Shown in pieces: positions 34,802 through 44,342 of a stretch of 64,000 nucleotides of DNA. Made by a program: the position numbers and the translations under genes. Source of the DNA: Paenalcaligenes faecalis (GTDB taxonomy: Bacteria > Pseudomonadota > Gammaproteobacteria > Burkholderiales > Burkholderiaceae_B); assembly GCF_027557445.1 (NCBI RefSeq), contig NZ_CP106841.1:730001-794000 (forward strand), read 5' to 3'. A model generated the notes under the pieces. That model saw nothing but the letters and a program-made list of their open reading frames with translations. It had not been told where the DNA came from and did no database searches. Within the stretch, counting starts at the first letter, position 1. Each line of letters opens with the position of its first letter.

Positions 34802-35163
34802 CGTGCTCGGGTCAAGGTGCCATATAGCGTGCTTAAGGCACTGGATTCGCCCTCTAGGTGAACTCGGACTGTGACTTGTCTAAATTGATCATGCATGGTT
34901 TTTTTACTTTCGATCTCACAAGAAAAAGCATAGTGACCAAATGGACACGCTTGTTGTTTACGCCCAGGAGCAGGAAAAGCACGTTGTAGATAGAGTTCAC
35001 TCATGGTGTTTTTAGCCGCATGTAGTGCGAAGGTGCGCAACGTCAATTGATGACTGCTATGCGTGCTGAGTTGTAAGGCATGGAAAACGGCTGTAATCGC
35101 TACACTCACAATGGCAAGAGCAATCAATACCTCAATAAGGGTATAACCACGCTCTTGCTCCAT
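34798..35163 (-). CDS. gspI: Type II secretion minor pseudopilin GspI
   Basis: 121 residues with leader EQERG-YTLIEVLIALAIVSV and Glu+5, and the short GspI body. Starts at TAATG overlapping the gspH stop by one base. Nucleates the tip complex with GspJ and GspK. Confidence 0.9.
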   Translation of the reverse strand: MEQERGYTLIEVLIALAIVSVAITAVFHALQLSTHSSHQLTLRTFALHAAKNTMSELYLQRAFPAPGRKQQACPFGHYAFSCEIESKKTMHDQFRQVTVRVHLEGESSALSTLYGTLTRAR

Positions 35164-35600
35164 TAGTACAGCACCTCGTAATTACCATAAGCGTCTTTTT
35201 GGATCTGTAATCTATCTAAGCCGTTATCCAGCACAATACGCTGAGGAGGACGTAGCCAGTGAGAGGTAAAGCGTACTTGCTCATTGGCAGGATCTATACT
35301 GACTTGGACTGCTTTGGAGCTTAGCCAAGATCGGGGACGCAGTGCATCGGGGAGGTTCTGTAGACTACGCTCAGGCAGTAAAAAACGAAATTGCTGCTCT
35401 TCTGGTTTCCACACTACAGGGGTTCCTTGTTGGCGAGCATAGTTTTGAGCGAGAGTGAAAAGCTGAGTCAGGCGTATCCCTTCTGCATGTAAACTATTTG
35501 TGCTGGATTGAGGCATATAACTGATGCCGACCACTGCAGTAATGCTAATAATCACCAGTACAACTAAGACCTCTAGAATAGAGAAACCACGTTGTTGCAT
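35163..35600 (-). CDS. gspH: Type II secretion minor pseudopilin GspH
   Basis: About 145 residues from ATG 35600, where the protein begins MQQRG-FSILEVLVVLVII directly ahead of the prepilin cleavage site; an in-frame ATG at 35630 would add ten residues of overlap with gspG. The Glu+5 is present. The body fits GspH/FimT, linking the tip to the GspG shaft. Confidence 0.88.
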   Translation of the reverse strand: MQQRGFSILEVLVVLVIISITAVVGISYMPQSSTNSLHAEGIRLTQLFTLAQNYARQQGTPVVWKPEEQQFRFLLPERSLQNLPDALRPRSWLSSKAVQVSIDPANEQVRFTSHWLRPPQRIVLDNGLDRLQIQKDAYGNYEVLY

Positions 35601-35607
35601 GGCAATA

Positions 35608-36081
35608 TTATTGCCATGAGCCAATATCACTATTTACACCATCGCCCCCAGCCACACCGTCTGCACCAAACGAAAAGATATCCACCTCATTATGTACGCC
35701 GGGATTTAAATAGTGATAAGCGTTTCCCCATGGATCTAAAGGCAAATGGTCTAAGTAAGATTGCCAGTTATGGGGCACAGGTGGAGTAGAGGGCTTTAGC
35801 TGTAAGGCCTGTAGACCTTGCTCGTTGGTGGGGTAGCGCCCATTGTCTAAGCGGTACAGCTTTAACGCCTGACTAATTGCCAGAATGTCTTGTTTAGCAG
35901 CAATAGCACGTGCTTGATCAGGGCGACTTAATAGGTTCGGGACCACCAAGGCAGCCATAATGCCCATGATGACGATCACTACCATTATTTCAATTAAGGA
36001 AAAGCCACGTTGGGATTGAATGTATGCCGCTTTAGAAGGGTGATGTTGCATTGCGAATAATAAGTAAAAATAACCTGTCAT
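35608..36081 (-). CDS. gspG: Type II secretion major pseudopilin GspG
   Basis: Up to 157 residues. Cleavage at QRG-FSLIEIMVVIVIMGIMAALVVP with Glu+5. The C-terminal half has DPWGNAYHYLNPG and FSFGADGVAGGDGVNSDIG, the calcium-binding loop of major pseudopilins. The start is unsure: ATG 36081 gives a 26-residue leader, ATG 36051 a 16-residue leader; neither has a clear Shine-Dalgarno. First gene of the minus-strand operon, divergent from gspC with 84 bases between. Confidence 0.92.
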   Translation of the reverse strand: MTGYFYLLFAMQHHPSKAAYIQSQRGFSLIEIMVVIVIMGIMAALVVPNLLSRPDQARAIAAKQDILAISQALKLYRLDNGRYPTNEQGLQALQLKPSTPPVPHNWQSYLDHLPLDPWGNAYHYLNPGVHNEVDIFSFGADGVAGGDGVNSDIGSWQ

Positions 36082-36165
36082 ATTTAGGACACTAAACCGT
36101 GACAGAATGAGGCTCTTTCTAACCTAATAGCAAAAATCTTATTTCTAGTTATAAGTAGAAGAGGA

Positions 36166-36618
36166 ATGAATAGAGTGTATCTGCACCATATTTCAAATTT
36201 ATGGCAAGTTTTATCTAAAGTAGGGGGGCAGGTTGCGATAGCAATCCTAGTCGGCTTTTTTCTAGCGACTTATTTTGCTCCATCTCCATCAAAGCCTGCT
36301 GCGCTAATTGGCACGGAATCGAACCCTGCTTTAGCCTATGAGCATGTAGGTGGATGGTTTGGGAAGCAGGGGGCACCGATACGGATTCAACTGCTAGGGG
36401 TCATTCACTCAGCATCTAGTCGTAGTACAGCGATTTTGCGTTTAGACGGTGGCGAGCCCCAAGTGTATAAAGAGGGGCAGCAGATTACGTCTGGCGTATA
36501 TTTAACGCGTGTGGAGGCTTCTGGTGTGGATATTGAGCAGCAAGGGCAGCAGCAAAAAGTGATGATGCCTGTGCATCCTGTTCCTTTTCCTAAGAATGCA
36601 CTACAACGCCTACCGTGA
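36166..36618 (+). CDS. gspC: Type II secretion protein GspC, HR domain only
   Basis: 150 residues: membrane helix at about 21-39, linker, then the homology region (VGGWFGKQGAPIRIQLLGVIHSAS...AILRLDGGEPQVYKEGQQI). The chain stops about where the PDZ domain begins in longer GspC proteins, so only the secretin-binding HR domain remains. AGAGG precedes the ATG by five bases. Transcribed divergently from the other gsp genes and overlapping gspO. Confidence 0.85.
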   Translation: MNRVYLHHISNLWQVLSKVGGQVAIAILVGFFLATYFAPSPSKPAALIGTESNPALAYEHVGGWFGKQGAPIRIQLLGVIHSASSRSTAILRLDGGEPQVYKEGQQITSGVYLTRVEASGVDIEQQGQQQKVMMPVHPVPFPKNALQRLP

Positions 36619-37256
36619 TCATGCAACAGGTAATAATGCTGCTTATTTTGTGTTTGTTGGCTACAGCTTTGGCGTGGGGGCTGTCTAGAGAGTGGCATTT
36701 AGTTAGCCAGTTATTTGTAGATAAAGGATGGTTAGAGCAACCAATATCACCCTATCCTTATTGGGGATTAGTGGTGCTATTTATTTTGATCGGGTGGTGG
36801 GAGTCTGATGCTCTATCAGCTGTAATTTCTTTGATTTTTGCGTTTGGCCTTTATCAATTAGCTTATTTTGATGCTAAGACAGGCTTTTTACCAGACCGCT
36901 GGACGCAGGCATTACTTTGGGCTGCTTTGCTAGTAAATACCCAGTCATGGTTTACCTCTGCTGATCAAGCGATTTTAGGCGCCGTCATCGGTTATGGGTT
37001 TTTGTATTTGTTAAACAGCCTATATATGGCGTTAAGACATAGACCTGGCTTAGGAGGAGGCGATATGAAGCTGCTCGCTGCTTTAGGCGCCTTATTCGGT
37101 TGGATCGCCTTACCTTATCTTTTGTTTATTGCCTCCGTATTGGGGTTGGTTTTTGTAGTGATAAGGCGATTTTTGACAAAAGATACGGGTACTTCTATCG
37201 CTTTTGGCCCTTTTTTAGCGGGGGCTGGAATAGTTTGGTTATGGCCACTATTTTAG
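36615..37256 (+). CDS. gspO: Prepilin peptidase (A24), lacking the N-terminal methyltransferase domain
   Basis: About 213 residues (GTG 36615 overlapping the gspC stop, or ATG 36621). The two aspartates of the aspartic peptidase are in YFDAKTGFLPD and GGGDMKLLAALGALFG. Six or more helices. Usual GspO/PilD proteins are near 270-290 residues and carry an N-terminal N-methyltransferase domain with paired CxxC motifs; that part is absent. It would still cleave the five pseudopilins at G-F/Y/L. Followed by a strong terminator. Confidence 0.88.
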   Translation: MIMQQVIMLLILCLLATALAWGLSREWHLVSQLFVDKGWLEQPISPYPYWGLVVLFILIGWWESDALSAVISLIFAFGLYQLAYFDAKTGFLPDRWTQALLWAALLVNTQSWFTSADQAILGAVIGYGFLYLLNSLYMALRHRPGLGGGDMKLLAALGALFGWIALPYLLFIASVLGLVFVVIRRFLTKDTGTSIAFGPFLAGAGIVWLWPLF

Positions 37257-37260
37257 CCCA

Positions 37261-37294
37261 AAAAAAAGCCAACTTTCACAGTTGGCGATTTTTT
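37261..37294. terminator. Bidirectional terminator between gspO and tmRNA
   Basis: AAAAAAGCCAACT-TTCAC-AGTTGGCGATTTTTT serves gspO on plus and the tmRNA on minus, which ends 26 bases away. Confidence 0.88.
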
Positions 37295-37319
37295 AAGTTA
37301 TTGATTTTGCTAGGGTTTT

Positions 37320-37688
37320 TGGTGGAGCCGGGGGGAATTGAACCCCCGTCCGCAAGCCCTCTGCAGGCAGTTCTACATGTGTAGTCGAATTATTTTAAGT
37401 TTTAGCCGCAAGCCATGCCATTCAACAGGCCATCTTTTGGCGATCCACATCGTTTTAGGTCTAATTCGTGTGGCCCGAATTAGACCGATTCTTTGTGAAT
37501 GACGCTGCTGTTAGTTTCCTAACCTAACCCAAAGACAAATTAGTGCAGCGACTCTGAACCGGTTATTAAGCGGCTAGAGCGAAACGCTCATCATTTGCGT
37601 TTATAGTTTTCCAGTGGATTTACGAGCGAACTGGTGCTCGACATGCCCTGCTCTGTTTCGTGACCCACGTCGAAGCCAGGTCGGCCCC
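37320..37688 (-). ncRNA. ssrA: Transfer-messenger RNA (tmRNA)
   Basis: The 5' end GGGGCCGACCTGGCTTCGAC and the 3' end GGCTCCACCA pair as a 7-bp acceptor stem with one G-U. The T arm GGGGGTTCAATTCCCCC is intact and CCA is encoded. The tag reading frame at 37598-37566 reads ANDERFALAA then TAA. With SmpB it rescues stalled ribosomes and marks the chains for proteolysis. Length 369 nt. The sequence is read as one piece, not a two-piece permuted form. A sigma70-like promoter lies 29 bases upstream. Confidence 0.96.
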
Positions 37689-37716
37689 ATGTGTTCATTA
37701 TCTAGCAGATATATAC

Positions 37717-37745
37717 ATTGTACGTGAAAAATGACGGCTTGTCTA
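37717..37745 (-). promoter_or_regulatory. tmRNA promoter, sigma70 type
   Basis: On minus: TAGACA (37745-37740), 17 bases, TACAAT (37722-37717). Each hexamer has one mismatch to consensus. The start point would be about 20 bases before the mature 5' end, leaving a leader for RNase P. Confidence 0.7.
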
Positions 37746-37835
37746 AATTAGCAGTGCTATTATGCGAACACGTCGGGTGAAAACACCATTATTTATTTTT
37801 TGGCCTTTAAGGGCTATTTTTGTACGGAGCTAGAC

Positions 37836-39059
37836 ATGAGTACGTCTGCTAACCACGGGCCGGTGCTGCGTTATATTAAGCATGGCAGCTTAGTAAGCCA
37901 AATTGCACTGGGCTTAGTTGCTGGTATTGCCTTAGCTTATTTTTTTCCTAGTGCTGCCCAGTCTGTAGCGTTGCTTGGGGAGCTATTTGTTCGAGGCTTA
38001 AAGTCTGTTGCACCGCTATTGGTCTTTGTTTTAGTGTTGTCCTCCATTGCTAATCACCGCAAAGGAACCAATAGCAATATGGGGCGGGTAGTGGCTTTGT
38101 ATTTAGTCGGGACCTTTCTAGCAGCATTGCTGGCCGTGGTAGCCAGTTTTTTATTTCCTGTGACAATTCAGCTAAAAGAGGTGGAGCAAATCCTAACGCC
38201 TCCGGAAAGTATTAGCGAGGTTTTGCTCACCGTATTATTAAATGTGATTGATAACCCAGTTCATGCGTTATTAGAAGCAAACTACATGGGGATTTTAGCT
38301 TGGGCGATTGCATTAGGAATTGCTTTGCGTAGTGCGGGTGAGATGACTAAAGAGGTGGCGCGTAGTCTCAGTGATGCGGTGACTTTTGTGGTGCGTCTGG
38401 TGATTCGTTTAGCGCCCTTAGGTATTTTCGGCTTAGTTGCAAGCACCATCGCGACCACTGGTTTTAGTGCCTTAAAAGACTACACCTTGGTACTGTCTTT
38501 GCTATTGGCGTGTATGGTTGTTGTGGCGTTGGTAATTAATCCGTTGATTGTATGGACTCAGATTCGTCGCAATCCATATCCTTTGGTCTTTACGTGTTTG
38601 CGTGAAAGTGGGGTTACGGCATTCTTTACGCGTAGTTCTGCTGCGAATATCCCCGTTAATATGGCCTTATCCAAACGCTTGCGATTAAACGAGGACATAT
38701 ATTCCGTTTCTATTCCTCTCGGTGCCACGATTAATATGGGTGGGGCTGCAATTACGATCACAGTCTTAACGTTGGCTGCGGCTAATTCGTTAAATATTAC
38801 GGTGGATATGGGGACGGCTTTGTTACTGAGTGTGGTGGCGGCTGTAGCGGCTTGTGGGGCTTCAGGCGTAGCTGGTGGTTCATTGTTGCTTATTCCGTTA
38901 GCGGCTAGTTTGTTTGGTATGCCCAATGAAATTGCTATGCAGGTCGTAGGGGTTGGCTTTGTGATTGGGGTAGTGCAAGATTCGGCGGAAACCGCACTGA
39001 ACTCATCCACAGATGTATTGTTTACCGCGGCGGCTTCTATCCATGAAGAACAGCGTTAG
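37836..39059 (+). CDS. sstT: Serine/threonine:sodium symporter SstT
   Basis: About 407 residues of the dicarboxylate/amino acid:cation symporter family. Multiple membrane helices, the serine-rich re-entrant loop [14 protein letters not shown], and the [18 protein letters not shown] and [16 protein letters not shown] motifs typical of SstT. I choose ATG 37836 (CGGAG 6 bases upstream); an in-frame TTG at 37800 lacks a site. It imports serine and threonine with Na+. A bidirectional terminator follows. Confidence 0.93.
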   Translation: MSTSANHGPVLRYIKHGSLVSQIALGLVAGIALAYFFPSAAQSVALLGELFVRGLKSVAPLLVFVLVLSSIANHRKGTNSNMGRVVALYLVGTFLAALLAVVASFLFPVTIQLKEVEQILTPPESISEVLLTVLLNVIDNPVHALLEANYMGILAWAIALGIALRSAGEMTKEVARSLSDAVTFVVRLVIRLAPLGIFGLVASTIATTGFSALKDYTLVLSLLLACMVVVALVINPLIVWTQIRRNPYPLVFTCLRESGVTAFFTRSSAANIPVNMALSKRLRLNEDIYSVSIPLGATINMGGAAITITVLTLAAANSLNITVDMGTALLLSVVAAVAACGASGVAGGSLLLIPLAASLFGMPNEIAMQVVGVGFVIGVVQDSAETALNSSTDVLFTAAASIHEEQR

Positions 39060-39082
39060 TTGATGTTTTAGTCACTTACAAT

Positions 39083-39119
39083 AAAAAAATGCGATAGTGT
39101 CAAAGCTATCGCATTTTTT
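39083..39119. terminator. Bidirectional terminator between sstT and gph
   Basis: AAAAATGCGATAG-TGTCAAAG-CTATCGCATTTTT, 13-bp stem, flanked by A and T runs, between convergent genes. Confidence 0.88.
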
Positions 39120-39132
39120 ATTTAAACCCAAA

Positions 39133-39798
39133 TTATTTTTGAATCCATTCAAGTACAAAGGGTAGGATTTCATTTGCGTGGTTGGCTACGCTATCAGCCT
39201 GCCATGAAGGTATGGCCTGATCAAAATTACAATATCCATAAGCGGCGACTAAGGTTGTCATGCCAGCGGCTTTTCCGGCTACGATGTCACGCTCATCGTC
39301 GCCTACATATATGCAGTTGGCGGGCTGAACTTTAGTTTTCTCACAAGCGAGAAATAAAGAGGCTGGGTGGGGTTTTAGGTGTGCAGTACAGTCTCCCCCT
39401 ACCGTGACAGCACTGCTTTGATCTAAGCCAAAATGGGTCATAATAGGTTGAGTGAGACCGAGTGCTTTATTGGTGACTACACCCCAAGCAATACCCATGT
39501 CGTTTAATTGCCCAATTAGCTCGTCTACGCCATCAAATAAAGTGCTGTTGACCGTGGAATTAGCGGCGTAATGTTCAAGAAATAGGTGTTTTTGGATTTC
39601 AAAGTCCGGGTGGTCTGTATCGAGGTCCAGAGAGGCCTTTAGCAAGCCGCGAGCCCCCATGGAGGCGTAAGGGCGTAGAAAGTCTAAAGAGAGAGGCTCT
39701 AGGCCTTGTAGGGTACGTAAATAGTTGGCGCTAGCGGCAAGGTCGGGGGCTGAGTCCACCAGCGTGCCATCGAAATCAAAGAGAACAAGTTTAGTCAT
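39133..39798 (-). CDS. gph: Phosphoglycolate phosphatase-type HAD hydrolase
   Basis: 221 residues with HAD motif I FDFDGTLVDS (7-16), motif II VVTNK, motif III lysine region and motif IV YVGDDERDI. Class I cap. It overlaps ubiG by eight bases; the ubiG-gph pair is standard in this bacterial group, and the enzyme is expected to dephosphorylate 2-phosphoglycolate. Confidence 0.9.
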   Translation of the reverse strand: MTKLVLFDFDGTLVDSAPDLAASANYLRTLQGLEPLSLDFLRPYASMGARGLLKASLDLDTDHPDFEIQKHLFLEHYAANSTVNSTLFDGVDELIGQLNDMGIAWGVVTNKALGLTQPIMTHFGLDQSSAVTVGGDCTAHLKPHPASLFLACEKTKVQPANCIYVGDDERDIVAGKAAGMTTLVAAYGYCNFDQAIPSWQADSVANHANEILPFVLEWIQK

Positions 39799-40519
39799 GG
39801 GGTTCGCTTTTTGCCTTTGGTTTTTGAGTTGCCATTAAATAGTTCACTGAACTGTTTTGGCTCAAGGTGTAGTGTTTGGTTAGCGGGTGATATTCCAAAC
39901 CTTTGAGCTCGTGCATAACCAAACCGCTTTGACGCGCAGAGCGAGCAAGCTCACTGGGCTTGATAAATGTCTCGTAGTGATGTGTTCCTTTGGGAACTAA
40001 ATTCAACAGATACTCAGCCCCTACGATGGCATATAAAAAAGATTTGGGATTGCGGTTCAGAGTGGAGAAAAAGACCCAACCACCTGATTTCACCATTTGA
40101 GAGCAGGCTCGAATGATTGAGGCGGGGTCAGGGACGTGCTCTAGCATTTCCATGCAGGTCACTACATCAAAGGCCTCTATGTGCTCTGCGGCCATGCTTT
40201 CTGCACTGATGTGCTCGTATTTCACTTTAACGCCAGACTCTAAACTGTGTAAGCGAGCAATTTTTAGGGATTTTTCGGCTAAATCTATGCCGGTGACGTC
40301 AGCTCCTTTAGCTGCCATTGATTCCGTAAGAATTCCGCCTCCGCAACCTACATCAATAATTTTTTTGTTCTGTAATCCACCTGCTGTTTGGCTGATCCAG
40401 TCTAAGCGAAGAGGATTGATTTCGTGTAGGGGCTTAAATTCGCTGGTAGGGTCCCACCACCGTGAGGCTAAAGCACTGAATTTCTCGATTTCAGCAGGAT
40501 CAACGTTTACAGTAGACAT
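39791..40519 (-). CDS. ubiG: Ubiquinone biosynthesis O-methyltransferase UbiG
   Basis: 242 residues. The N-terminus (VDPAEIEKFSALASRWWDP) and AdoMet motif IDVGCGGGILTESMA are those of UbiG, which performs both O-methylations of ubiquinone synthesis. LNRNPKSFLYAIVGAEY and the C-terminal GLEYHPLTKHYTLS also match. It lies between ompA and gph. Confidence 0.95.
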   Translation of the reverse strand: MSTVNVDPAEIEKFSALASRWWDPTSEFKPLHEINPLRLDWISQTAGGLQNKKIIDVGCGGGILTESMAAKGADVTGIDLAEKSLKIARLHSLESGVKVKYEHISAESMAAEHIEAFDVVTCMEMLEHVPDPASIIRACSQMVKSGGWVFFSTLNRNPKSFLYAIVGAEYLLNLVPKGTHHYETFIKPSELARSARQSGLVMHELKGLEYHPLTKHYTLSQNSSVNYLMATQKPKAKSEPHD

Positions 40520-40540
40520 AATACAGACCTATAGAAAGAA

Positions 40541-40568
40541 TAAAGGCTCCTAAGTAAGGAGCCTTTAT
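40541..40568 (-). terminator. Terminator after ompA
   Basis: AAAGGCTCC-TTACTTA-GGAGCCTTT on minus followed by a broken T-run (ATTCTTTCT). Reads from ompA; its weak tail could allow some read-through into ubiG. Confidence 0.65.
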
Positions 40569-40612
40569 TGTATCGCTTTAAGCGAAAACAGTGCCGTTAA
40601 AACGTAAACGGA

Positions 40613-41209
40613 TTACTGTTTGCGCGAACCAACGATTTCGATCTCTACGCGACGGTTTTGTGCGCGGCCTTCACGTGTAGCGTTTGTAGCTACAGGCTCA
40701 GACTCACCTTTACCTTCTGTGTAGATGCGATCTGCAGGAATACCTTTAGAAACTAGGTACTCTTTAACAGAGTTAGCACGACGCTCGGACAATTTTTGGT
40801 TGTAAGCGTCAGGACCTGTTGAGTCAGTGTGACCAGTAGCAATCAATGTTTCTAATTCAACTGCGGAGGCTTGCTCAGCAACTTGGTTTAGAACTTGACG
40901 GCCTTCAGGCTTCAGTGTGGCTTTGTCGAAGTCAAAGAAAGTGTCGGCATTCAAAACAACTTTAGTTGATGTAGGAGCGACAACAGGGGCTTCTGGAGCT
41001 TGCGCTACAGGAACGCCGTCACAACCGGCGATGCCTGTTGCAGGTGTCCAGAAGTTGTTACGCCAGCACAATTCGTTTGTGCCGTTTTTCCATACGTCGC
41101 CAAATGGGTTTTGCCAGTTATTGACTTCACCGGTCTGTGCGGACACAGCACCAGTGGCTGTGGCTGCCGCAAAGGCGAGTGCAAGTGCGATTTTGGAGGG
41201 TTTATTCAT
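40613..41209 (-). CDS. ompA: OmpA-family outer-membrane protein (periplasmic peptidoglycan-binding type)
   Basis: 198 residues with a signal peptide cut after VSA. A short segment (NPFGDVWKNGTNELCWRNNFWTPAT) resembles the Bordetella OmpA-like proteins. The C-terminal OmpA domain has FDFDKATLKPEG, ATGHTDSTGPDAYNQKLSERRA and the RNRRVEIEI-type end (QNRRVEIEI). There is no eight-strand barrel, so it probably tethers the outer membrane or other proteins to peptidoglycan. GAGGAG precedes the ATG. Confidence 0.93.
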   Translation of the reverse strand: MNKPSKIALALAFAAATATGAVSAQTGEVNNWQNPFGDVWKNGTNELCWRNNFWTPATGIAGCDGVPVAQAPEAPVVAPTSTKVVLNADTFFDFDKATLKPEGRQVLNQVAEQASAVELETLIATGHTDSTGPDAYNQKLSERRANSVKEYLVSKGIPADRIYTEGKGESEPVATNATREGRAQNRRVEIEIVGSRKQ

Positions 41210-41527
41210 GTTTCTCCTCGTTTGAGCTGATGCTGTTAAGTGACCGCAGCGAACCCCTGCCGCTTAAATTCAATGGTCGTTAAACGGTACCAGTTTAGCA
41301 ACGCTAAGATTGGATCAAAGAATTGCGCTGGGTTTCATGCGTGTTAGCCAGAATGTTAAGACATTTCTGTCCAGTTCGCTAAGCGCAGAGGTGGTATATC
41401 GTGCAGATCGACCTAATAATGGTCGATAATTGGCATTATTGTTGGTTTTAGGCAACAAGGCAAGCTCTGAACAAATAATGAGCAGTTATTCACTTTTTTT
41501 GGTGTTTTTTGTCTACAGCCTTCCTTT

Positions 41528-41556
41528 TTTACGGCAAATTTTTGGGGTAGTACAAT
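41528..41556 (+). promoter_or_regulatory. Candidate gyrA promoter
   Basis: TTTACG (41528-41533), 17 bases, TACAAT (41551-41556), giving a leader of about 80 bases before gyrA. The 430-base gap from ompA also holds a perfect 7-bp hairpin at 41407-41427 (ATCGACC/GGTCGAT), and I see no gene in it. Confidence 0.5.
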
Positions 41557-41642
41557 CAAGTACGAGTGTGATGGTAGAATTTCTTATTCGCCCTTATACG
41601 GCCTGCATCTTGCTTAACTTATATCTATAAAGACAAATTAAT

Positions 41643-44312
41643 ATGGATTCCTTTGCTAAGGAGACCCTTCCAATTTCACTGGAAGAGGAAATGCGTCGCA
41701 GTTATTTAGATTACGCGATGAGCGTAATCGTAGGGCGTGCGCTACCCGATGTGCGTGATGGCTTAAAGCCCGTGCATCGCCGTGTCCTGTATGCGATGCA
41801 CGTGCTCAATAATGATTGGAACCGCGCTTATAAAAAATCAGCGCGTATTGTCGGTGACGTAATTGGTAAATATCACCCTCACGGTGACTTCGCTGTATAC
41901 GCCACCATTGTGCGTTTAGCTCAAGACTTCTCCATGCGTTACATGCTGGTTGATGGTCAGGGTAACTTTGGCTCTATTGACGGCGATGGCGCAGCGGCTA
42001 TGCGCTACACCGAGATTCGCTTAGCTAAGATTTCTCACGAGATCCTGGCAGATATAGACCAAGAAACCGTAGATTTTGTGCCCAACTATGATGGCGCAGA
42101 AACTGAACCCGCCTTATTGCCTTCTCGTTTGCCTAACCTATTGGTGAACGGTAGCTCCGGTATTGCTGTGGGTATGGCCACGAATATTCCCCCCCATAAT
42201 CTGTCCGAAGTCGTAAGCGGGTGTTTGTACTGCTTAGAAAATCCAGATTGCACGGTAGATGATTTATTTGAGTTCATCCCAGCTCCTGATTTCCCTACTG
42301 GCGGTATTATTTACGGTATGTCAGGGGTACGTGAGGGTTACCGTACTGGCCGAGGCCGTGTCGTCATGCGTGCTAAGGCGCACTTTGAAAACATGGATAA
42401 ATCAGGCTCGCGCCAGTCCATTATCATTGATGCGCTACCGTACCAAGTTAACAAAAAAACACTGCAAGAGCGTATTGCTGATCTAGTTAACGAGAAAAAG
42501 GTCGAAGGGATTTCTGATATTCGGGATGAGTCCGATAAAGATGGTATGCGTTTGGTGATTGAGCTAAAACGCGGCGAAGTCCCAGAGGTAGTATTAAATA
42601 ATCTCTATAAAAATACTCAGCTTCAAGAAACGTTCGGCATGAACATGGTGGCATTGGTGGATGGTCAGCCACGTCTGCTTAACTTAAAGCAGCTTGTTGA
42701 GTATTTCTTATTCCACCGTCGCGAAGTAGTGACGCGTCGTACCGTATTCCAATTACGTAAAGCTCGTGAGCGGGGCCATGTCCTAGAAGGTTTGGCTGTG
42801 GCACTGGCAAATATTGATGAGTTCATCCGCATTATTCGCGCCGCTCCTACACCTCCTGACGCCCGTCGTGAACTCTTAGCTCAAAGCTGGGATGCGCAAA
42901 TTGTGCGTGATATGTTGGCTCGTGCTGATGAGAGTCAGATTCCGGGTGGTCGTTTGGCATATAGGCCTGACAATCTAGAGGATCATTTTGGCTTGCAGGC
43001 CGATGGTATGTATCGCTTAAGCGAGACGCAAGCTCAAGAAATTCTAAACATGCGCCTACAGCGCTTAACCGGTTTAGAGCAAGATAAAGTGATGGGTGAA
43101 TATAAAGATGTCATGGAGGTCATTGCTGACCTCTTGGATATCTTGGCTCGTCCTGAAAGAGTCACTCAGATTATTGCTGATGAGCTGACATCACTTAAAG
43201 ATGAGTTTTCCACTGAAAAAGACGTTCGCCGTTCAGAGATTGAGTTTAATGCGACTGAATTGGATGCGGAGGATTTAATTACGCCCATGGATATGGTGGT
43301 GACGCTATCCCACGAGGGCTACATTAAGAGCCAGCCACTTTCCGAGTACCGAGCTCAACGTCGTGGTGGTCGAGGCAAACAAGCAACCACAATGAAAGAA
43401 GATGATTGGATTGATAATTTATTTATCGCCAATACGCATAATTTCTTACTGTGTTTCTCTGATAAGGGTCGCGTGTACTGGCTCAAAGTCTGGGAGGTTC
43501 CACAGGGCTCTCGTAATTCGCGTGGTCGTCCTATCGTCAATATGTTCCCCTTAGAACAAGACGAGAAAATCACGGTGGTGTTATCCGTGAAAGAGTTTAG
43601 CGATGATCAGTTTGTGTTTATGGCCACATCCCAAGGCACAGTTAAAAAGACGCCTTTATCTCATTTCTCAAATCCACGTAAGGCGGGCATTATCGCAGTG
43701 GGCTTAGATGAGGGGGACTATTTAATTGGTGCTCAGCTAACCGCTGGTGAACATGATGTGATGTTGTTTTCGGATGCGGGTAAAGCCGTGCGTTTCTGCG
43801 AAACTGATGTGCGTCCAATGGGCCGTACAGCACGCGGTGTACGAGGCATGAATCTAGACGAAGGCCAGACCGTCATTTCTTTATTGGTCGCCGAGGATGA
43901 GACGCAGTCCGTACTTACCGCCACAGAGAATGGCTTTGGTAAACGCACCTCGATCAACGAGTACACCCGTCATGGGCGTGGCACTAAAGGCATGATCGCG
44001 ATTCAAGGTTCAGACCGTAATGGTCACTTGGTGGGGGCGGTGCTGGTGCGTGAAAGCGATGAAATTATGCTGATCACTAACGCTGGCGTGTTGGTTCGCA
44101 CTCGTGTTGAGGAAATCCGCGAAATGGGTCGAGCCACTCAAGGTGTAACGCTGATTAATGTGGATGAAAATAGTAAGTTATCAGGTATTTACCGAGTGGC
44201 TGAAAGCGATGTGGATCTCGAAGACGAAGATACAGAGCTAGAGGACACTTCTGCTGATGACTCTTTAACACCACCCGTAGCTCCTGACGCCGATACACAG
44301 GCAGATGAATAA
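41643..44312 (+). CDS. gyrA: DNA gyrase subunit A with altered quinolone-resistance region
   Basis: 889 residues with the breakage-reunion domain, catalytic tyrosine in AAAMRYTE, and the C-terminal beta-pinwheel with the GyrA box QRRGGRGK. The last 35 residues are very acidic ([16 protein letters not shown]), a regulatory tail. Residues 80-90 read [11 protein letters not shown]: Phe83 and Ala87, where proteobacterial wild types have Ser/Thr and Asp. Numbering equals that of Escherichia coli. These are the classic fluoroquinolone positions, so the strain is predicted resistant. First gene of a run with serC, pheA, tyrA and aroA. Confidence 0.97.
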   Translation: MDSFAKETLPISLEEEMRRSYLDYAMSVIVGRALPDVRDGLKPVHRRVLYAMHVLNNDWNRAYKKSARIVGDVIGKYHPHGDFAVYATIVRLAQDFSMRYMLVDGQGNFGSIDGDGAAAMRYTEIRLAKISHEILADIDQETVDFVPNYDGAETEPALLPSRLPNLLVNGSSGIAVGMATNIPPHNLSEVVSGCLYCLENPDCTVDDLFEFIPAPDFPTGGIIYGMSGVREGYRTGRGRVVMRAKAHFENMDKSGSRQSIIIDALPYQVNKKTLQERIADLVNEKKVEGISDIRDESDKDGMRLVIELKRGEVPEVVLNNLYKNTQLQETFGMNMVALVDGQPRLLNLKQLVEYFLFHRREVVTRRTVFQLRKARERGHVLEGLAVALANIDEFIRIIRAAPTPPDARRELLAQSWDAQIVRDMLARADESQIPGGRLAYRPDNLEDHFGLQADGMYRLSETQAQEILNMRLQRLTGLEQDKVMGEYKDVMEVIADLLDILARPERVTQIIADELTSLKDEFSTEKDVRRSEIEFNATELDAEDLITPMDMVVTLSHEGYIKSQPLSEYRAQRRGGRGKQATTMKEDDWIDNLFIANTHNFLLCFSDKGRVYWLKVWEVPQGSRNSRGRPIVNMFPLEQDEKITVVLSVKEFSDDQFVFMATSQGTVKKTPLSHFSNPRKAGIIAVGLDEGDYLIGAQLTAGEHDVMLFSDAGKAVRFCETDVRPMGRTARGVRGMNLDEGQTVISLLVAEDETQSVLTATENGFGKRTSINEYTRHGRGTKGMIAIQGSDRNGHLVGAVLVRESDEIMLITNAGVLVRTRVEEIREMGRATQGVTLINVDENSKLSGIYRVAESDVDLEDEDTELEDTSADDSLTPPVAPDADTQADE

Positions 44313-44342
44313 CTTATTGATGATGAAGGAATAGATAACATT

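Noticed and set aside
37100-37384. Reading frame overlapping gspO and the tmRNA 3' end
   Set aside because: It is out of frame with gspO and crosses its terminator and the tmRNA T arm. The peptide is the usual artefact of translating tmRNA/tRNA 3' ends (GGIEPP).
37320-37400. Possible separate tRNA gene
   Set aside because: The T arm and CCA belong to the tmRNA; no anticodon stem is adjacent and the 5' half lies 300 bases away.
41430-41630. 66-codon frame before gyrA
   Set aside because: Hydrophobic AT-rich chance frame that covers the gyrA promoter; no ribosome site.
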